A DNA stretch of 54,164 nucleotides from Microbacterium sp. ACRRU (GCF_022346945.1 NZ_JAKRNI010000020.1:1-54164); one strand, 5' to 3'; counted from the stretch's first letter, positions 25,747 through 34,538 are shown. A program made the numbers and translations. Notes: generated by a model from the letters alone, not told the origin.

Positions 25747-27246
25747 TCAGGCGACCTGGACCTTCTTGGTCCACCCCTTGGTCAGCTCGCGGGCGGCGGT
25801 CCAACCCGCGTAGCGCGCGTCGGCCTCGTCCCGGCTCATCTGCGGCTCGAACACGCGGTCAACCACCCACTTGGACTCGAGCTCTTCGAGGCTGGAGTAC
25901 ACGCCCGTGGTCAGACCCGCCAGCAGCATGGCGCCGAAGATCGTCGCCTCGGCGTTCTTGGGCCGGATGACGGGCACGCCGAGCATGTCGGCCTGCAGCT
26001 GGCACAGCAGGTTGTTCTTCACCGCACCGCCGTCCACCCGCAGTTCGGGGATCGACAGGTCCGAGCCCGCGAGAGCGGCCTCGACGACGTCGCGGGTCTG
26101 GAACACCATCGATTCCACGGCCGCGCGGATGATGTGCAGCCGGTTGGTGGAGTTGCTCATGCCGATGAGTGCGGCACGCGCGTACGGATCCCACGTGGGG
26201 GCGGCGAGGCCGGTGAAGGCCGGGATCAGGTAGACGCCCTGCGTGTCAGGCACCTGCCCCGCGTACCACTCGCTGTCGGGGGCGGCGTGGATCAGCTGCA
26301 TGTCGTCGCGCAGCCACTGCATGGTCTTGCCCATGGCGAACAGGACGCCCTCGACCTCGTACGCCGTGGTTCCTTGCACACCCCACGCCAGGCTCGGGGT
26401 GAGGCCCTCGATACGGCGCGGCGTGCTGCCGCAGTTGATGTTGAGCACGCCCGCGGTGCCGTAGGTCATCTTGACCTGACCCGGGGTGAACGCGGCCTGA
26501 CCGAAGAGACCGGCCTGTTGATCGCCGAGGTCGGACCCGATGACGACGGGCGCGCCGAAGGTCGGCTCGATGGTGCCGAAGTTCGAGTCGGACGGGACGA
26601 TCTCGGCGAGCATGCCGACCGGAATGTTGTAGTGCCCGAGCAGCTCCTCGTCCCACTGCAGGGTCTCGAGGTTCATCATCATGGTGCGCGACGCGTTGGA
26701 GTAGTCCGTCTTGAACGACTTCCGCCCCGTGAGGTTCCAGATGAGCCACGTGTCGACGGTCCCGGCGAGCAGCTCGCCGCGCTCGGCCGGCCCCTGCGCT
26801 CCCGGCACCTGGTCGAGGATCCACCGGATCTTGGATGCCGTGTAGTAGGCGTCGGGGATGAGGCCGGTGCGCTCCTGGATGAGGTCGCCGATGCCGGCAT
26901 CCACCCAACCCTGGACGATGTCGACGGAGTGGCGTGAAGCCCAGACAATGGCGTTGTAGATCGGGCGGCCGGTCTCCTTGTCCCACACGATGCCGGTCTC
27001 TCGCTGGTTGGTCAGGCCCACGCCGGCCAGCTGATCGGGCGTGATGCCGGCGTCACGCAGCGCGGCGCGGATGACCTCGAGCTGTGTGTTCAGGATCTGC
27101 ATCGGGTCATGCTCGATCCAGCCCGGCCGCGGGTAGATCTGCGTCAGTTCGGCCTGACCGAAGCCGACGACGGTGGTGTCCTCGTCGATGACGAAGGCAC
27201 GCGCGCTCGTGGTTCCTTCGTCGATTCCCAGCAGGTATTTGACCAT
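25747..27246 (-). CDS. glpK: Glycerol-kinase-like FGGY kinase, copy 2
   Basis: A 499-residue FGGY kinase, a tandem paralogue of the preceding entry with long identical stretches (for example GIDEGTTSARAFVIDED). It keeps the GlpK glycerol contacts Arg82, Glu83, Trp102 and Tyr134 (DAYYTASK) as well as GDQQ, so glycerol or a close analogue is more plausible here than for copy 1. The GlpK TYGTGC segment is again TYGTAG. It is the first gene of a long minus-strand set (kinase 2, kinase 1, HAD-IIA, G1P dehydrogenase, then aldolase and CbbY-like phosphatase). The start is ATG 27246 behind GGGAG, with a HutC-type operator about 85 bp upstream. Confidence 0.87.
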   Translation of the reverse strand: MVKYLLGIDEGTTSARAFVIDEDTTVVGFGQAELTQIYPRPGWIEHDPMQILNTQLEVIRAALRDAGITPDQLAGVGLTNQRETGIVWDKETGRPIYNAIVWASRHSVDIVQGWVDAGIGDLIQERTGLIPDAYYTASKIRWILDQVPGAQGPAERGELLAGTVDTWLIWNLTGRKSFKTDYSNASRTMMMNLETLQWDEELLGHYNIPVGMLAEIVPSDSNFGTIEPTFGAPVVIGSDLGDQQAGLFGQAAFTPGQVKMTYGTAGVLNINCGSTPRRIEGLTPSLAWGVQGTTAYEVEGVLFAMGKTMQWLRDDMQLIHAAPDSEWYAGQVPDTQGVYLIPAFTGLAAPTWDPYARAALIGMSNSTNRLHIIRAAVESMVFQTRDVVEAALAGSDLSIPELRVDGGAVKNNLLCQLQADMLGVPVIRPKNAEATIFGAMLLAGLTTGVYSSLEELESKWVVDRVFEPQMSRDEADARYAGWTAARELTKGWTKKVQVA

Positions 27247-27329
27247 GGGTACTCCCACTTCATCGTGTTGGAGGTGAATGCGTCGTCGGGCACGGGCGTC
27301 CGACGGCACGCTGAGGTTATTCGGATAGA

Positions 27330-27345
27330 ACTTGTATAGTCAAGT
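27330..27345. promoter_or_regulatory. HutC-type operator between kinase 2 and membrane-protein genes (site D)
   Basis: ACTTGTATAGTCAAGT is an inverted repeat with arms ACTTG/CAAGT and a core one base off the GT-N-TA-N-AC consensus. On the minus strand TTGACT within it could serve as a -35 box for the kinase operon. It lies between divergent transcription units. Confidence 0.65.
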
Positions 27346-27451
27346 ATTGCCCTGTTAGTCGCAGATCTCTACTCTGTGATCCGGTCGGTAGCGCCCGACC
27401 GAAGGTTATCCCTATCCGCGCACACAACGACGTGAAGCCAAGGACACACAC

Positions 27452-28396
27452 ATGGACATCGATCTCTTCTCGATCCTCGCCGCCGCCGCCGGCGGCTTCT
27501 TCGGCGCCGCCATCGGCGCCCTGCAGGCGTTCATCTTCACCGGGGTCATGGTGCTCGTCGGGCTCGTGAGCCTGATCGCCGATCCCTCCTCGCCGATCCT
27601 CGGATCGGTCGCCTTCGGACCGGCATTCGGTCCGCACATCTCCTTCGCCGGTGGCGTCGCCGCCGCGGCGTACGCTGCTCGCAAGCACGATCTCCAGGGG
27701 AAGGACATCGTCACGCCCCTGGCGAAGTTCGCCCAGCCCGACGTCCTGCTCGTGGGCGCCCTGTTCGGCGTCTTCGGCTACTTCCTCCAGAAGCTCGTCG
27801 CGCTCATCCCGTGGTTCGGGGCGAACACGGACTCCGTAGCCGTCACGGTCCTCGTGTCGGCGCTCGTCGCCCGGATCGTCTTCGGACGCAAGGGCGTCTT
27901 CGCTCGCAACTCCTCCGGCGCCAGCGGCTGGGCCGCGTACTCGCCGTCGGACGAGGGCCGGTGGATCGAAGGACAGGAACGCTTCGTGCCCAACACCGTC
28001 CTCGGCGTCTTCGTCGGCGGGCTCGGCGCCTTCGTCGCCATCACGATCGCGCAGTCGCTTCCCGCGATCGCCGGGAGTGCCGCAACGTTCATGTTCGCCG
28101 TCTCCGCCGTCTCGCTGATCTTCCTCACCATCGGCATCCCGGTTCCCGTGACACACCACATCACCCTGCCCGCCGGCGTCGCCGCCGTCACCTTCCTCCC
28201 GATCGTCGGCGGACAGGCGTGGGCGGCCATGCTCATCGGCATCGCGGCCGGTGTGCTCGGCGCCTGGATCGCCGAGGTCTTCGCCCGGCTGTGGCTCGCA
28301 CACGGCGACACCCACATCGACCCGCCGGCCGCGGCGATCTGGCCCGTGACCACCCTCGTCCTGGGCGCGGCCGCGCTCTTCCCGGCGGTGAGCTGA
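27452..28396 (+). CDS. Polytopic membrane protein of unknown family, possible transporter
   Basis: A 314-residue integral membrane protein with roughly eight hydrophobic segments and no family I recognise. An internal similarity is visible: PHISFAGGVAA (residues 61-71) and HHITLPAGVAA (235-245) each follow a membrane segment, suggesting two homologous halves as in many transporters. A soluble loop (~150-182) separates the halves. It starts at ATG 27452 after AAGGA and is followed after 4 bp by a Cof-type phosphatase and then the RuBisCO-like protein. The island has no other transporter gene, so this protein is a candidate for substrate uptake. Confidence 0.75.
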   Translation: MDIDLFSILAAAAGGFFGAAIGALQAFIFTGVMVLVGLVSLIADPSSPILGSVAFGPAFGPHISFAGGVAAAAYAARKHDLQGKDIVTPLAKFAQPDVLLVGALFGVFGYFLQKLVALIPWFGANTDSVAVTVLVSALVARIVFGRKGVFARNSSGASGWAAYSPSDEGRWIEGQERFVPNTVLGVFVGGLGAFVAITIAQSLPAIAGSAATFMFAVSAVSLIFLTIGIPVPVTHHITLPAGVAAVTFLPIVGGQAWAAMLIGIAAGVLGAWIAEVFARLWLAHGDTHIDPPAAAIWPVTTLVLGAAALFPAVS

Positions 28397-28400
28397 CCCG

Positions 28401-29231
28401 ATGGGCCACGAGACCGGGACCCCGCAGGACGTCCACGCCGTCGCCCTCGACGTCGACGGAACCATCGCCGGCGCCGACCACGCGGTGAGCGCGCGCACGA
28501 TGGCCGCGATCGCCGCCGTGCACGCCGCGGGGCTCCCGGTCTTCCTTCTCACCGGCCGATCGCGCCGCAGCGTCCTGCGCCTGGCGCGTGAGCTGGGGTT
28601 GCGCAACCGCGTAGCCGCAGCCAACGGTTCGGTCGCCTTCGACCCCGTGGCCGACGTCGACACGCGCGTCGCGCCGATGTCGGCCGCAGACGTCACCGCC
28701 GCGGTCGGGCTTCACCGCTCCACGGGACTGGCCCTGACGTGGTGGGAACGCGACACCATCTGGGTGGATGCCGACGGCCCCGCGGCCGACGAGCTGATCG
28801 CGCTCGGAGAGTCGCCCGAAGCGATCCGCGTCGGCGACCCCGACGGCATCCGCCCGGACACGACCCTCAAGATGATGCTGCACGGGACACCGGAGGCCCT
28901 CGACGCCGCCGCGCACGAGGTGCGCACCGCTCTCCCGGACGCGGCCCGGTCGATGGACACGTTCTGGGAATTCGTCGCACCGGACGCCCACAAGTGGGCC
29001 GCGTTGCAGCATCTGCTCGCGGGGGAGATCGATCCCGCACACGTCCTCGGCATCGGCGACGGGGGCAACGACGTGCCCTGGCTGAGCCGCATCGGCCACC
29101 CGGTCGCGATGGCGAACGCCCGCGAGGAAGTCAAAGCGCTCACCCGACGCCATACCCTCCACCACGCGGACGACGGCGCCGCCGTGGTCCTCGAACAGCT
29201 CGCCGCCGAGCTGAACCGAGCCCGACACTGA
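28401..29231 (+). CDS. HAD-IIB (Cof-type) phosphatase
   Basis: A 276-residue Cof-type HAD phosphatase. Motif I is VALDVDGTIAGADH (~residues 13-26), motif II is FLLTGRSRRS (~50-59), the Lys of motif III is in DAHKWAALQHLL, and motif IV is GIGDGGNDVPWL (~220-231). It sits between the membrane protein and the RuBisCO-like protein (4 and 9 bp gaps), so it probably acts on a phosphorylated intermediate of the same pathway. In methionine salvage, MtnW (also an RLP) is likewise followed by a HAD phosphatase, MtnX. The two systems look analogous rather than identical. The substrate is unknown. Confidence 0.88.
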   Translation: MGHETGTPQDVHAVALDVDGTIAGADHAVSARTMAAIAAVHAAGLPVFLLTGRSRRSVLRLARELGLRNRVAAANGSVAFDPVADVDTRVAPMSAADVTAAVGLHRSTGLALTWWERDTIWVDADGPAADELIALGESPEAIRVGDPDGIRPDTTLKMMLHGTPEALDAAAHEVRTALPDAARSMDTFWEFVAPDAHKWAALQHLLAGEIDPAHVLGIGDGGNDVPWLSRIGHPVAMANAREEVKALTRRHTLHHADDGAAVVLEQLAAELNRARH

Positions 29232-29240
29232 AGGAACCCC

Positions 29241-30518
29241 ATGCCCACTCCCCTCGACCTGTTCGCCCTCCCCGAGACCGTGCGCGACAGCGACCACATC
29301 GTGGCGACCTACGTGCTCGAGCTCCCGGCCGACGCCGACGCTCTCGTCCGCGCCACCCGCTTCGCGGTGGGTCAGACCATCGGGACGTGGCTGCCGGTTC
29401 CCGGGATCACCGACGACATGCGCGCCCGGCACGAGGCTCGCGTGCTGAGCGTGTACAGCCTTCCCCCCTCCGACACCACACGCATCGACGATCCCGCGCG
29501 GATCGGCTACGTCCTGCGCATCGCCGTCCCCACGATCAATTTCGGCGCCTCGCTGCCGATGCTGCTGACGACCGTGCTCGGCAACGATTCCTCGACGTCG
29601 GTGGAGGCCAAGCTCGTCGACCTCGAAATGCCCGAGTCCTTCACGCGTTCGTTCTCCGGACCGGCCTTCGGCGTCGAGGGCCTGCGCCGACTGACCGGCG
29701 TCCAGGACCGGCCGCTTCTGCTCAACATGCTGAAGCCGTGCGCGGGCATGCCGCCCACTGTCGCCCGGGACGTGTTCTTCGAGACCGCCCTCGGGGGCAT
29801 CGACCTCATCAAAGACGACGAGCTCACGGCCGACCCCGAGTACTCGCCCGTCGTGGAGCGCGTGCGCCTCTTCACCCGAGCCGCACGGGAAGCCGCGCAG
29901 GAGACCGGCATCGAGACGATCTACATCCCCAACGTCAGCGATCGACCGGATCGCATGATCGACACCGCCCGCCGCGCCGTGGACGCCGGTGCCCGCGCCG
30001 TCATGGCGACCTACGCCACGGTGGGGTACGGGTCGCTCGAGGCCCTGGCCGAGGCCGTCGACGTCCCCGTCCTCGCGCACTTCGCGGGCGCGGCCCCCTA
30101 CTTCGAAGGACCGTCGACGGGCATGAGCGCTCCCCTGGCCATGGGCCTGCTACCGCGCCTCGCCGGCGCCGACCTCGCCCTGGTCAGCACCCCCTACGGC
30201 GGTGCGACGATCCGCTCGCTGCCCTATCAGCGCACCGTGCACCAGCTGCTCCTCCCCCGGCCCGGCATCGCGCCGACGATGCCCGTCATCGGTGGCGGCG
30301 TGCACCCCGGCACGGTCGCCCGCTACGTCGCCGACCTCGGCGTCGACATCGTGCTCGGCGCCGGAGGCGCCGTCCAGGGTCACCCCGGGGGCGCCGCGGC
30401 CGGCGTCCGAGCGATGCGTCGGGCGATCGACGCCGCCGTCGCGGGGATCCCGGTCGAGGAGGCCGCGGCGGACACAGACGAACTCCGGGTCGCGATCGAC
30501 GCGTGGGGCGTCATCTGA
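29241..30518 (+). CDS. RuBisCO-like protein (form IV, function unassigned)
   Basis: A 425-residue RuBisCO large-chain family protein. The metal-site motif GGIDLIKDDE is intact, with Lys191, Asp193 and Glu194 matching the carbamylated Lys201, Asp203 and Glu204 of plant RuBisCO. Lys165 (NMLKP) matches Lys175, and the phosphate-binding GGGVHPG (~353) and GAGGAVQGHPGG (~372) are kept. By eye alignment the carboxylase residues His294, His327 and loop-6 Lys334 are replaced (HFAGAA, DLALVS, PYGGAT), so it should not fix CO2. It would be expected to catalyse enolisation or isomerisation, decarboxylation, or hydrolysis on a phosphorylated ketose-like compound. AAGGAA precedes the ATG. It is cotranscribed with the membrane protein and the HAD-IIB gene. 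Confidence 0.92.
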   Translation: MPTPLDLFALPETVRDSDHIVATYVLELPADADALVRATRFAVGQTIGTWLPVPGITDDMRARHEARVLSVYSLPPSDTTRIDDPARIGYVLRIAVPTINFGASLPMLLTTVLGNDSSTSVEAKLVDLEMPESFTRSFSGPAFGVEGLRRLTGVQDRPLLLNMLKPCAGMPPTVARDVFFETALGGIDLIKDDELTADPEYSPVVERVRLFTRAAREAAQETGIETIYIPNVSDRPDRMIDTARRAVDAGARAVMATYATVGYGSLEALAEAVDVPVLAHFAGAAPYFEGPSTGMSAPLAMGLLPRLAGADLALVSTPYGGATIRSLPYQRTVHQLLLPRPGIAPTMPVIGGGVHPGTVARYVADLGVDIVLGAGGAVQGHPGGAAAGVRAMRRAIDAAVAGIPVEEAAADTDELRVAIDAWGVI

Positions 30519-30533
30519 CCCGGAGTTCCCTCG

Positions 30534-30568
30534 ACGGCGGCCCGGATGCCACGCACCCGGGCCGCCGT
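30534..30568. terminator. Bidirectional terminator between RLP and TIM-like genes
   Basis: A perfect 12-bp stem, ACGGCGGCCCGG / CCGGGCCGCCGT, with an 11-nt loop between the convergent RLP and isomerase genes. Confidence 0.8.
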
Positions 30569-30575
30569 TCGGCAT

Positions 30576-31343
30576 TCACGTGGATCGCACCTCGGCGATC
30601 GTGGCGAGAAAGCCCGCGGCATCCACTCCCGCGCGGCCGAGGAAGACTCCGTCCGGGATGCCGCTGGGCGCACCGGCCGCACGGCCGGCCGCGGCGATCG
30701 CCGCGTACGTCCCGGGGCCGGCACTGCCGCCGTAGACCACCCGCACCGGGCCGCGGCGATCGGCGAGGAGTTCTCGGAGCCGGGCGACGACACCCACGAC
30801 GTGGGCCGGTGGGGCGGGTTCGGCCGCACCGATCGCCCACGTGGGCTCGTAGGCGACCACCACGGGCGCGTCTGCGGCGATCTCGCCGAAGGCCGCGTCC
30901 AGCTGCGGCCGGATGATGCGCTCGGGGTCGGCACCGCGTTCGGGCTCGCCCACGATGAGGACGGGGGCGATGCCCGCGCTCGCTGCGGCGCGCGCCTTGG
31001 CCCCGAACACCTCGGGGGTTTCGCCGAAGTACCGCACGCGCTCGGGGTGCCCGATCATCGCCAGCCGCGCGCCGAGTCCCGCCAGCAGCTCCGCGTTGTC
31101 TTCTCCGGTGAAGGCCCCGACGGGGTGCGCCGACACGTCCTGGGTGCCGACGACGACGCCGAGCGGCGCGAGCATCTCAACGCCCCGGGCCAGGAGGGCG
31201 GCGGGCAGACAGACGAAGACGCCCTCGCCCCGCTCAGGAGTGCGCTGCAGACCGTCGACGAGGGCGTCGAGCCAGCGCTCAGCGGTATCGGCGGTGAGGT
31301 AGCTCTTCGGGCTGCATCCGACCATGGTCGCGGGCAGGGACAT
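30576..31343 (-). CDS. Triosephosphate-isomerase-like sugar-phosphate isomerase
   Basis: A 255-residue TIM-family protein. The catalytic Lys is expected in MVGCSPKSYL (~residue 13), the general acid His in MIGHPERVRYFGE (~95), and the catalytic Glu in AYEPTWAIG (~150s). VYGGSAGPG and IPDGVFLGRAGVD form the phosphate-binding end. Canonical TIM has NWKMN and IGHSERR. The divergent VGCSPKSYL and IGHPERVRYF resemble the TIM-like isomerases of erythritol/threitol catabolism (EryH, LerI), which act on tetrulose phosphates. It starts at ATG 31343 after AGGAGGT, diverges from the GlpD-like gene, and has a HutC-type operator ~55 bp upstream. Triose versus tetrulose phosphate is unresolved. Confidence 0.85.
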   Translation of the reverse strand: MSLPATMVGCSPKSYLTADTAERWLDALVDGLQRTPERGEGVFVCLPAALLARGVEMLAPLGVVVGTQDVSAHPVGAFTGEDNAELLAGLGARLAMIGHPERVRYFGETPEVFGAKARAAASAGIAPVLIVGEPERGADPERIIRPQLDAAFGEIAADAPVVVAYEPTWAIGAAEPAPPAHVVGVVARLRELLADRRGPVRVVYGGSAGPGTYAAIAAAGRAAGAPSGIPDGVFLGRAGVDAAGFLATIAEVRST

Positions 31344-31397
31344 CAGACCTCCTGTCGTTCGGATCGGCATCCTCGCTCGAACCGAAGTTGTGTACTC

Positions 31398-31409
31398 TTG
31401 TATATACAT
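31398..31409. promoter_or_regulatory. HutC-type operator between TIM-like and GlpD-like genes (site E)
   Basis: TTGTATATACAT with a perfect core GTATATAC at 31400-31407, between two divergent genes of the island. Confidence 0.75.
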
Positions 31410-31459
31410 CTTAGGTGCACCGGCACCGCCCATGTCCCCGTCAATGGAGAACGAGACAT

Positions 31460-33136
31460 ATGACCAGCTTCTCTCGCGCCGATGCCGCGCAGCTGACCGG
31501 CCGGACGTTCGACGTCCTCGTCGTGGGGGGAGGCATCAACGGTGTCGCGATCGCCCGCGACGCCGCCACCCGCGGACTCTCCGTCGCCCTGATCGAACGC
31601 GGCGATCTCGCCGTGGGCACGTCGTCGTGGAACAGCCGCCTCATCCACGGCGGGCTCCGCTACCTCGAGCACGGCGAGATCCCGCTCGTCTACGAGTCGC
31701 TCCACGACCGCGAATGCCTGTTCCGCATCGCACCGCACCTGGTCACGCCGCTCCCCTTCGTCGTGCCCCTGTACGGACACAACCACCTCCCGGGCTGGAT
31801 GTTCCGCATCGGACTGCTCATGTACGACGTGCTGTCGCTGCGCAAGTCCGTGCCCGCACACCGCTACCTCGGCCGCAAGGCCATCGACACCGAGCTGCCC
31901 GGGCTCGAGAAGGACCGCCTGTCCGGCGCGGTGCGGTACTACGACGGGCAGGTCACCTACCCCGAGCGCCTGGTGATCGAGACCGCCCTGTCGGCCGCCG
32001 ACTCCGGCGCCGTCATCGGCACCTACATCGAGGCATCCGACGTCCTGCGCGACGGCGCGCGCGTCGTCGGCGTCGCCGCGCGCGACGTTCTCACCGACGA
32101 GACGTTCGAGATCCGAGCCGGCGCGGTCGTCAACGCCGCCGGCCCCTGGGTCGATGAGATCGGACAGAAGCTGGGGATGCCACGACAGATCGGCGGCACG
32201 ACGGGCACGCACTTCGTCGTAGACGCCTTCCCGGGCGCTCCCGACGCGTGCATCTACTTCGAAGCCCGATCGGACAATCGTGCGATTCTCGTCATCCCGT
32301 GGAACGGCCGCTACCTCATCGGCACCACCGATGACCGCTTCGACGGGGACCCGGGGGCGGTGCGCGGAACAGACGAGGAGGTGGCCTATCTCCTCGCCGA
32401 GACGAATCTGCTGATCCCCAGTGCGCACCTCACCGCTGACGACGTTCTCTACACCTACACGGGAGTGCGCCCCCTCCCCTATCGGCCGGGAGTCAAGGCC
32501 GGCAACATTCCGCGCAGCCACCTGATCCTCACGCACGACGACGCCCCCGGTCTCGTCACGATCGTCGGCGGCAAGCTGACCCCGCACCTCAGCCTCGGAC
32601 AGCAGACCATCGACAAGATCGCTCGGAAGCTCGGGCGCCGCCTGACCCCCTCCCGGACGGCGCGGATGCCGCTTCCCGGCGCACTCTCTGCGCGCTGGGC
32701 GGGAGCCGCGGCGGCGCGTCAGAGCCTGCTCGCAACCCTCCCCTTCGAACCCGCGCTCGCGGAGCGCCTCGTCGATGTGTACGGCGCGGGGGCAGCGGCG
32801 ATTCGCGACCTCGCGGCGACCGACCCCGGGGAAGCAGAGGTGTTCGGCCACGGCCGGGGCGCCGTTGTCGCGGCGGAGGTGACCCATGCCATCCGCGCAG
32901 AGGGCGCCGCCACCCTCGTCGACATCCTGCACCGGCGCACACTCGTCGGTCTCGAGCCGGCGCTGGGCACCGACGTCGAGCGCGCCGTGGCCGAACGCGC
33001 CGCGCGCGAATTGGGGTGGGATGCCGCGCGGGTGGCGGCCGAGATCGCCGCCCACCGCTCCTACATCGAGCGTCTGCAGGGCGGGGTCTCCCGTCCGCGC
33101 ACGGTCGCCCCCGCCACCGCGAACACGAAGGGCTGA
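31460..33136 (+). CDS. glpD: FAD-dependent glycerol-3-phosphate dehydrogenase-like protein
   Basis: A 558-residue GlpD-family flavoprotein. The FAD-binding Rossmann motif is [18 protein letters not shown] (~residues 17-34). Also visible are [17 protein letters not shown] (~54-70), the conserved [13 protein letters not shown] (~286-298) and TGVRPL (~336), and the C-terminal GlpD domain (~390-520). It oxidises glycerol 3-phosphate, or by analogy with EryB a tetritol phosphate, at the membrane and passes electrons to quinone. The ATG at 31460 is favoured over an upstream in-frame ATG because it puts the FAD motif at the usual distance. The E3 gene follows after 4 bp. Confidence 0.9.
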   Translation: MTSFSRADAAQLTGRTFDVLVVGGGINGVAIARDAATRGLSVALIERGDLAVGTSSWNSRLIHGGLRYLEHGEIPLVYESLHDRECLFRIAPHLVTPLPFVVPLYGHNHLPGWMFRIGLLMYDVLSLRKSVPAHRYLGRKAIDTELPGLEKDRLSGAVRYYDGQVTYPERLVIETALSAADSGAVIGTYIEASDVLRDGARVVGVAARDVLTDETFEIRAGAVVNAAGPWVDEIGQKLGMPRQIGGTTGTHFVVDAFPGAPDACIYFEARSDNRAILVIPWNGRYLIGTTDDRFDGDPGAVRGTDEEVAYLLAETNLLIPSAHLTADDVLYTYTGVRPLPYRPGVKAGNIPRSHLILTHDDAPGLVTIVGGKLTPHLSLGQQTIDKIARKLGRRLTPSRTARMPLPGALSARWAGAAAARQSLLATLPFEPALAERLVDVYGAGAAAIRDLAATDPGEAEVFGHGRGAVVAAEVTHAIRAEGAATLVDILHRRTLVGLEPALGTDVERAVAERAARELGWDAARVAAEIAAHRSYIERLQGGVSRPRTVAPATANTKG

Positions 33137-33140
33137 GCGC

Positions 33141-34538
33141 ATGCCTCATTACGATCTGGTCATTCTTGGTGCGGGTCCCGGCGGGTACGTCGCGGCCGTG
33201 CGCGGCGCGCAGCTGGGGCTGTCGGTCGCGATCGTCGAAGAGAAGTATTGGGGTGGGGTGTGCTTGAACGTGGGCTGCATCCCCTCCAAGGCGCTGCTGC
33301 GTAACGCCGACCTCGCGCACACCTTCAACGCCAAGGCCGACCTGTTCGGTATCTCCGGGGATGTGCACTTCGACTTCGGCAAGGCGTTCGACCGGTCCCG
33401 TTCGGTCGCGGCCGGTCACGTCAAGGGCATCCACTACCTGATGAAGAAGAACAAGGTCACCGAGTACGAAGGCCGTGGTCACTTCACCGACGACCACTCC
33501 CTGACCGTGACCAAGACCGACGGGTCGACCGAGCAGGTCACCTTCGACAACGTCATCATCGCCACCGGCTCCACCGTGCGGTTGCTGCCCGGGGTCGAGC
33601 TGTCCGAGAACGTCGTCACCTATGAAGAGCAGATCCTCACCCGCGAGCTGCCCGCATCCATCGTCATCGTCGGCGCCGGCGCGATCGGGATGGAGTTCGC
33701 GTACGTGATGACCAACTACGGCGTGAAGGTCACCATCATCGAGTTCCTCGACCGGGCCCTGCCCAACGAAGACGCCGAGGTCTCCAAAGAGATCCAGAAG
33801 CAGTACAAGAGCTACGGCGTGGACATCCTCACCTCCACCAAGGTCGACTCGGTCACCGACCACGGCGACAAGGTCACCGTCGCCTACACCACCAAAGACG
33901 GCTCGACCGGCTCGATCGACGCCGACCGGGTGCTGATGTCGATCGGGTTCGCGCCCAAGGTCGACGGGTTCGGCCTGGAGAACACCGGCGTGAAGCTCAC
34001 CGAGCGCGGCGCGATCGACATCGACGACCACATGCGCACCAACGTCCCCCACATCTACGCCATCGGCGACGTCACCGCGAAACTCCAGCTCGCGCACGTC
34101 GCCGAAGCCCAGGGCGTCGTGGCGGCCGAGACCATCGGGAACGCCGAGACCCAGACGCTCGGCGATTACCGCAACATGCCCCGCGCCACCTTCTGCAACC
34201 CCCAGGTCGCCTCCTTCGGCCTCACCGAGCAGCAGGCCCGCGACGCCGGCCACGACATCAAGGTCGCCAAGTTCCCCTTCTCCGCCAACGGCAAAGCCAA
34301 CGGCCTGGGCGAGCCCGTCGGCTTCGTCAAGCTCGTCGCCGACGCCGAAACGCTGGAACTCATCGGCGGACACCTCATCGGCCCCGACGTCTCCGAACTC
34401 CTCCCCGAACTCACCCTCGCCCAGAAATGGGAGCTGACGGCGTGGGAGGCCGCGCGCAACGTCCATACCCACCCGACGCTGTCCGAAGCGATGCAGGAGG
34501 CCTTCCACGGGCTGACCGGTCACATGATCAACGCCTAA
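33141..34538 (+). CDS. lpdA: Dihydrolipoamide dehydrogenase (E3)
   Basis: A 465-residue E3. It shows the FAD motif [18 protein letters not shown] (~residues 6-23), the redox-active disulfide [15 protein letters not shown] (Cys41, Cys46), the NAD-binding [16 protein letters not shown] (~175-190) and the C-terminal active-site HTHPTLSEA with catalytic His. It reoxidises the lipoyl groups of E2. It is cotranscribed with the GlpD-like gene rather than with E1/E2 14 kb away, but the shared operator suggests coordinate expression. In the absence of another visible lpd it could also serve other dehydrogenase complexes. Confidence 0.96.
   Translation: MPHYDLVILGAGPGGYVAAVRGAQLGLSVAIVEEKYWGGVCLNVGCIPSKALLRNADLAHTFNAKADLFGISGDVHFDFGKAFDRSRSVAAGHVKGIHYLMKKNKVTEYEGRGHFTDDHSLTVTKTDGSTEQVTFDNVIIATGSTVRLLPGVELSENVVTYEEQILTRELPASIVIVGAGAIGMEFAYVMTNYGVKVTIIEFLDRALPNEDAEVSKEIQKQYKSYGVDILTSTKVDSVTDHGDKVTVAYTTKDGSTGSIDADRVLMSIGFAPKVDGFGLENTGVKLTERGAIDIDDHMRTNVPHIYAIGDVTAKLQLAHVAEAQGVVAAETIGNAETQTLGDYRNMPRATFCNPQVASFGLTEQQARDAGHDIKVAKFPFSANGKANGLGEPVGFVKLVADAETLELIGGHLIGPDVSELLPELTLAQKWELTAWEAARNVHTHPTLSEAMQEAFHGLTGHMINA

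Noticed and set aside
29241..30518. Genuine CO2-fixing RuBisCO with a Calvin cycle
   Set aside because: The active-site His294, His327 and Lys334 positions are not kept, and no phosphoribulokinase or small subunit gene is present.
27452..30518. Methionine salvage (MtnW-MtnX) or apionate (OiaX/OiaT) pathway
   Set aside because: No methylthioribose kinase, isomerase or acireductone dioxygenase is present, and no apionate oxidoisomerase, lactonase or related kinase. Only the RLP-plus-HAD arrangement is shared.
33141..34538. Horizontal acquisition of the E3 gene because its composition looks slightly less GC-extreme
   Set aside because: E3 is a highly expressed, conserved enzyme and codon preference could explain the difference. 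No boundary or mobile sequence is visible.
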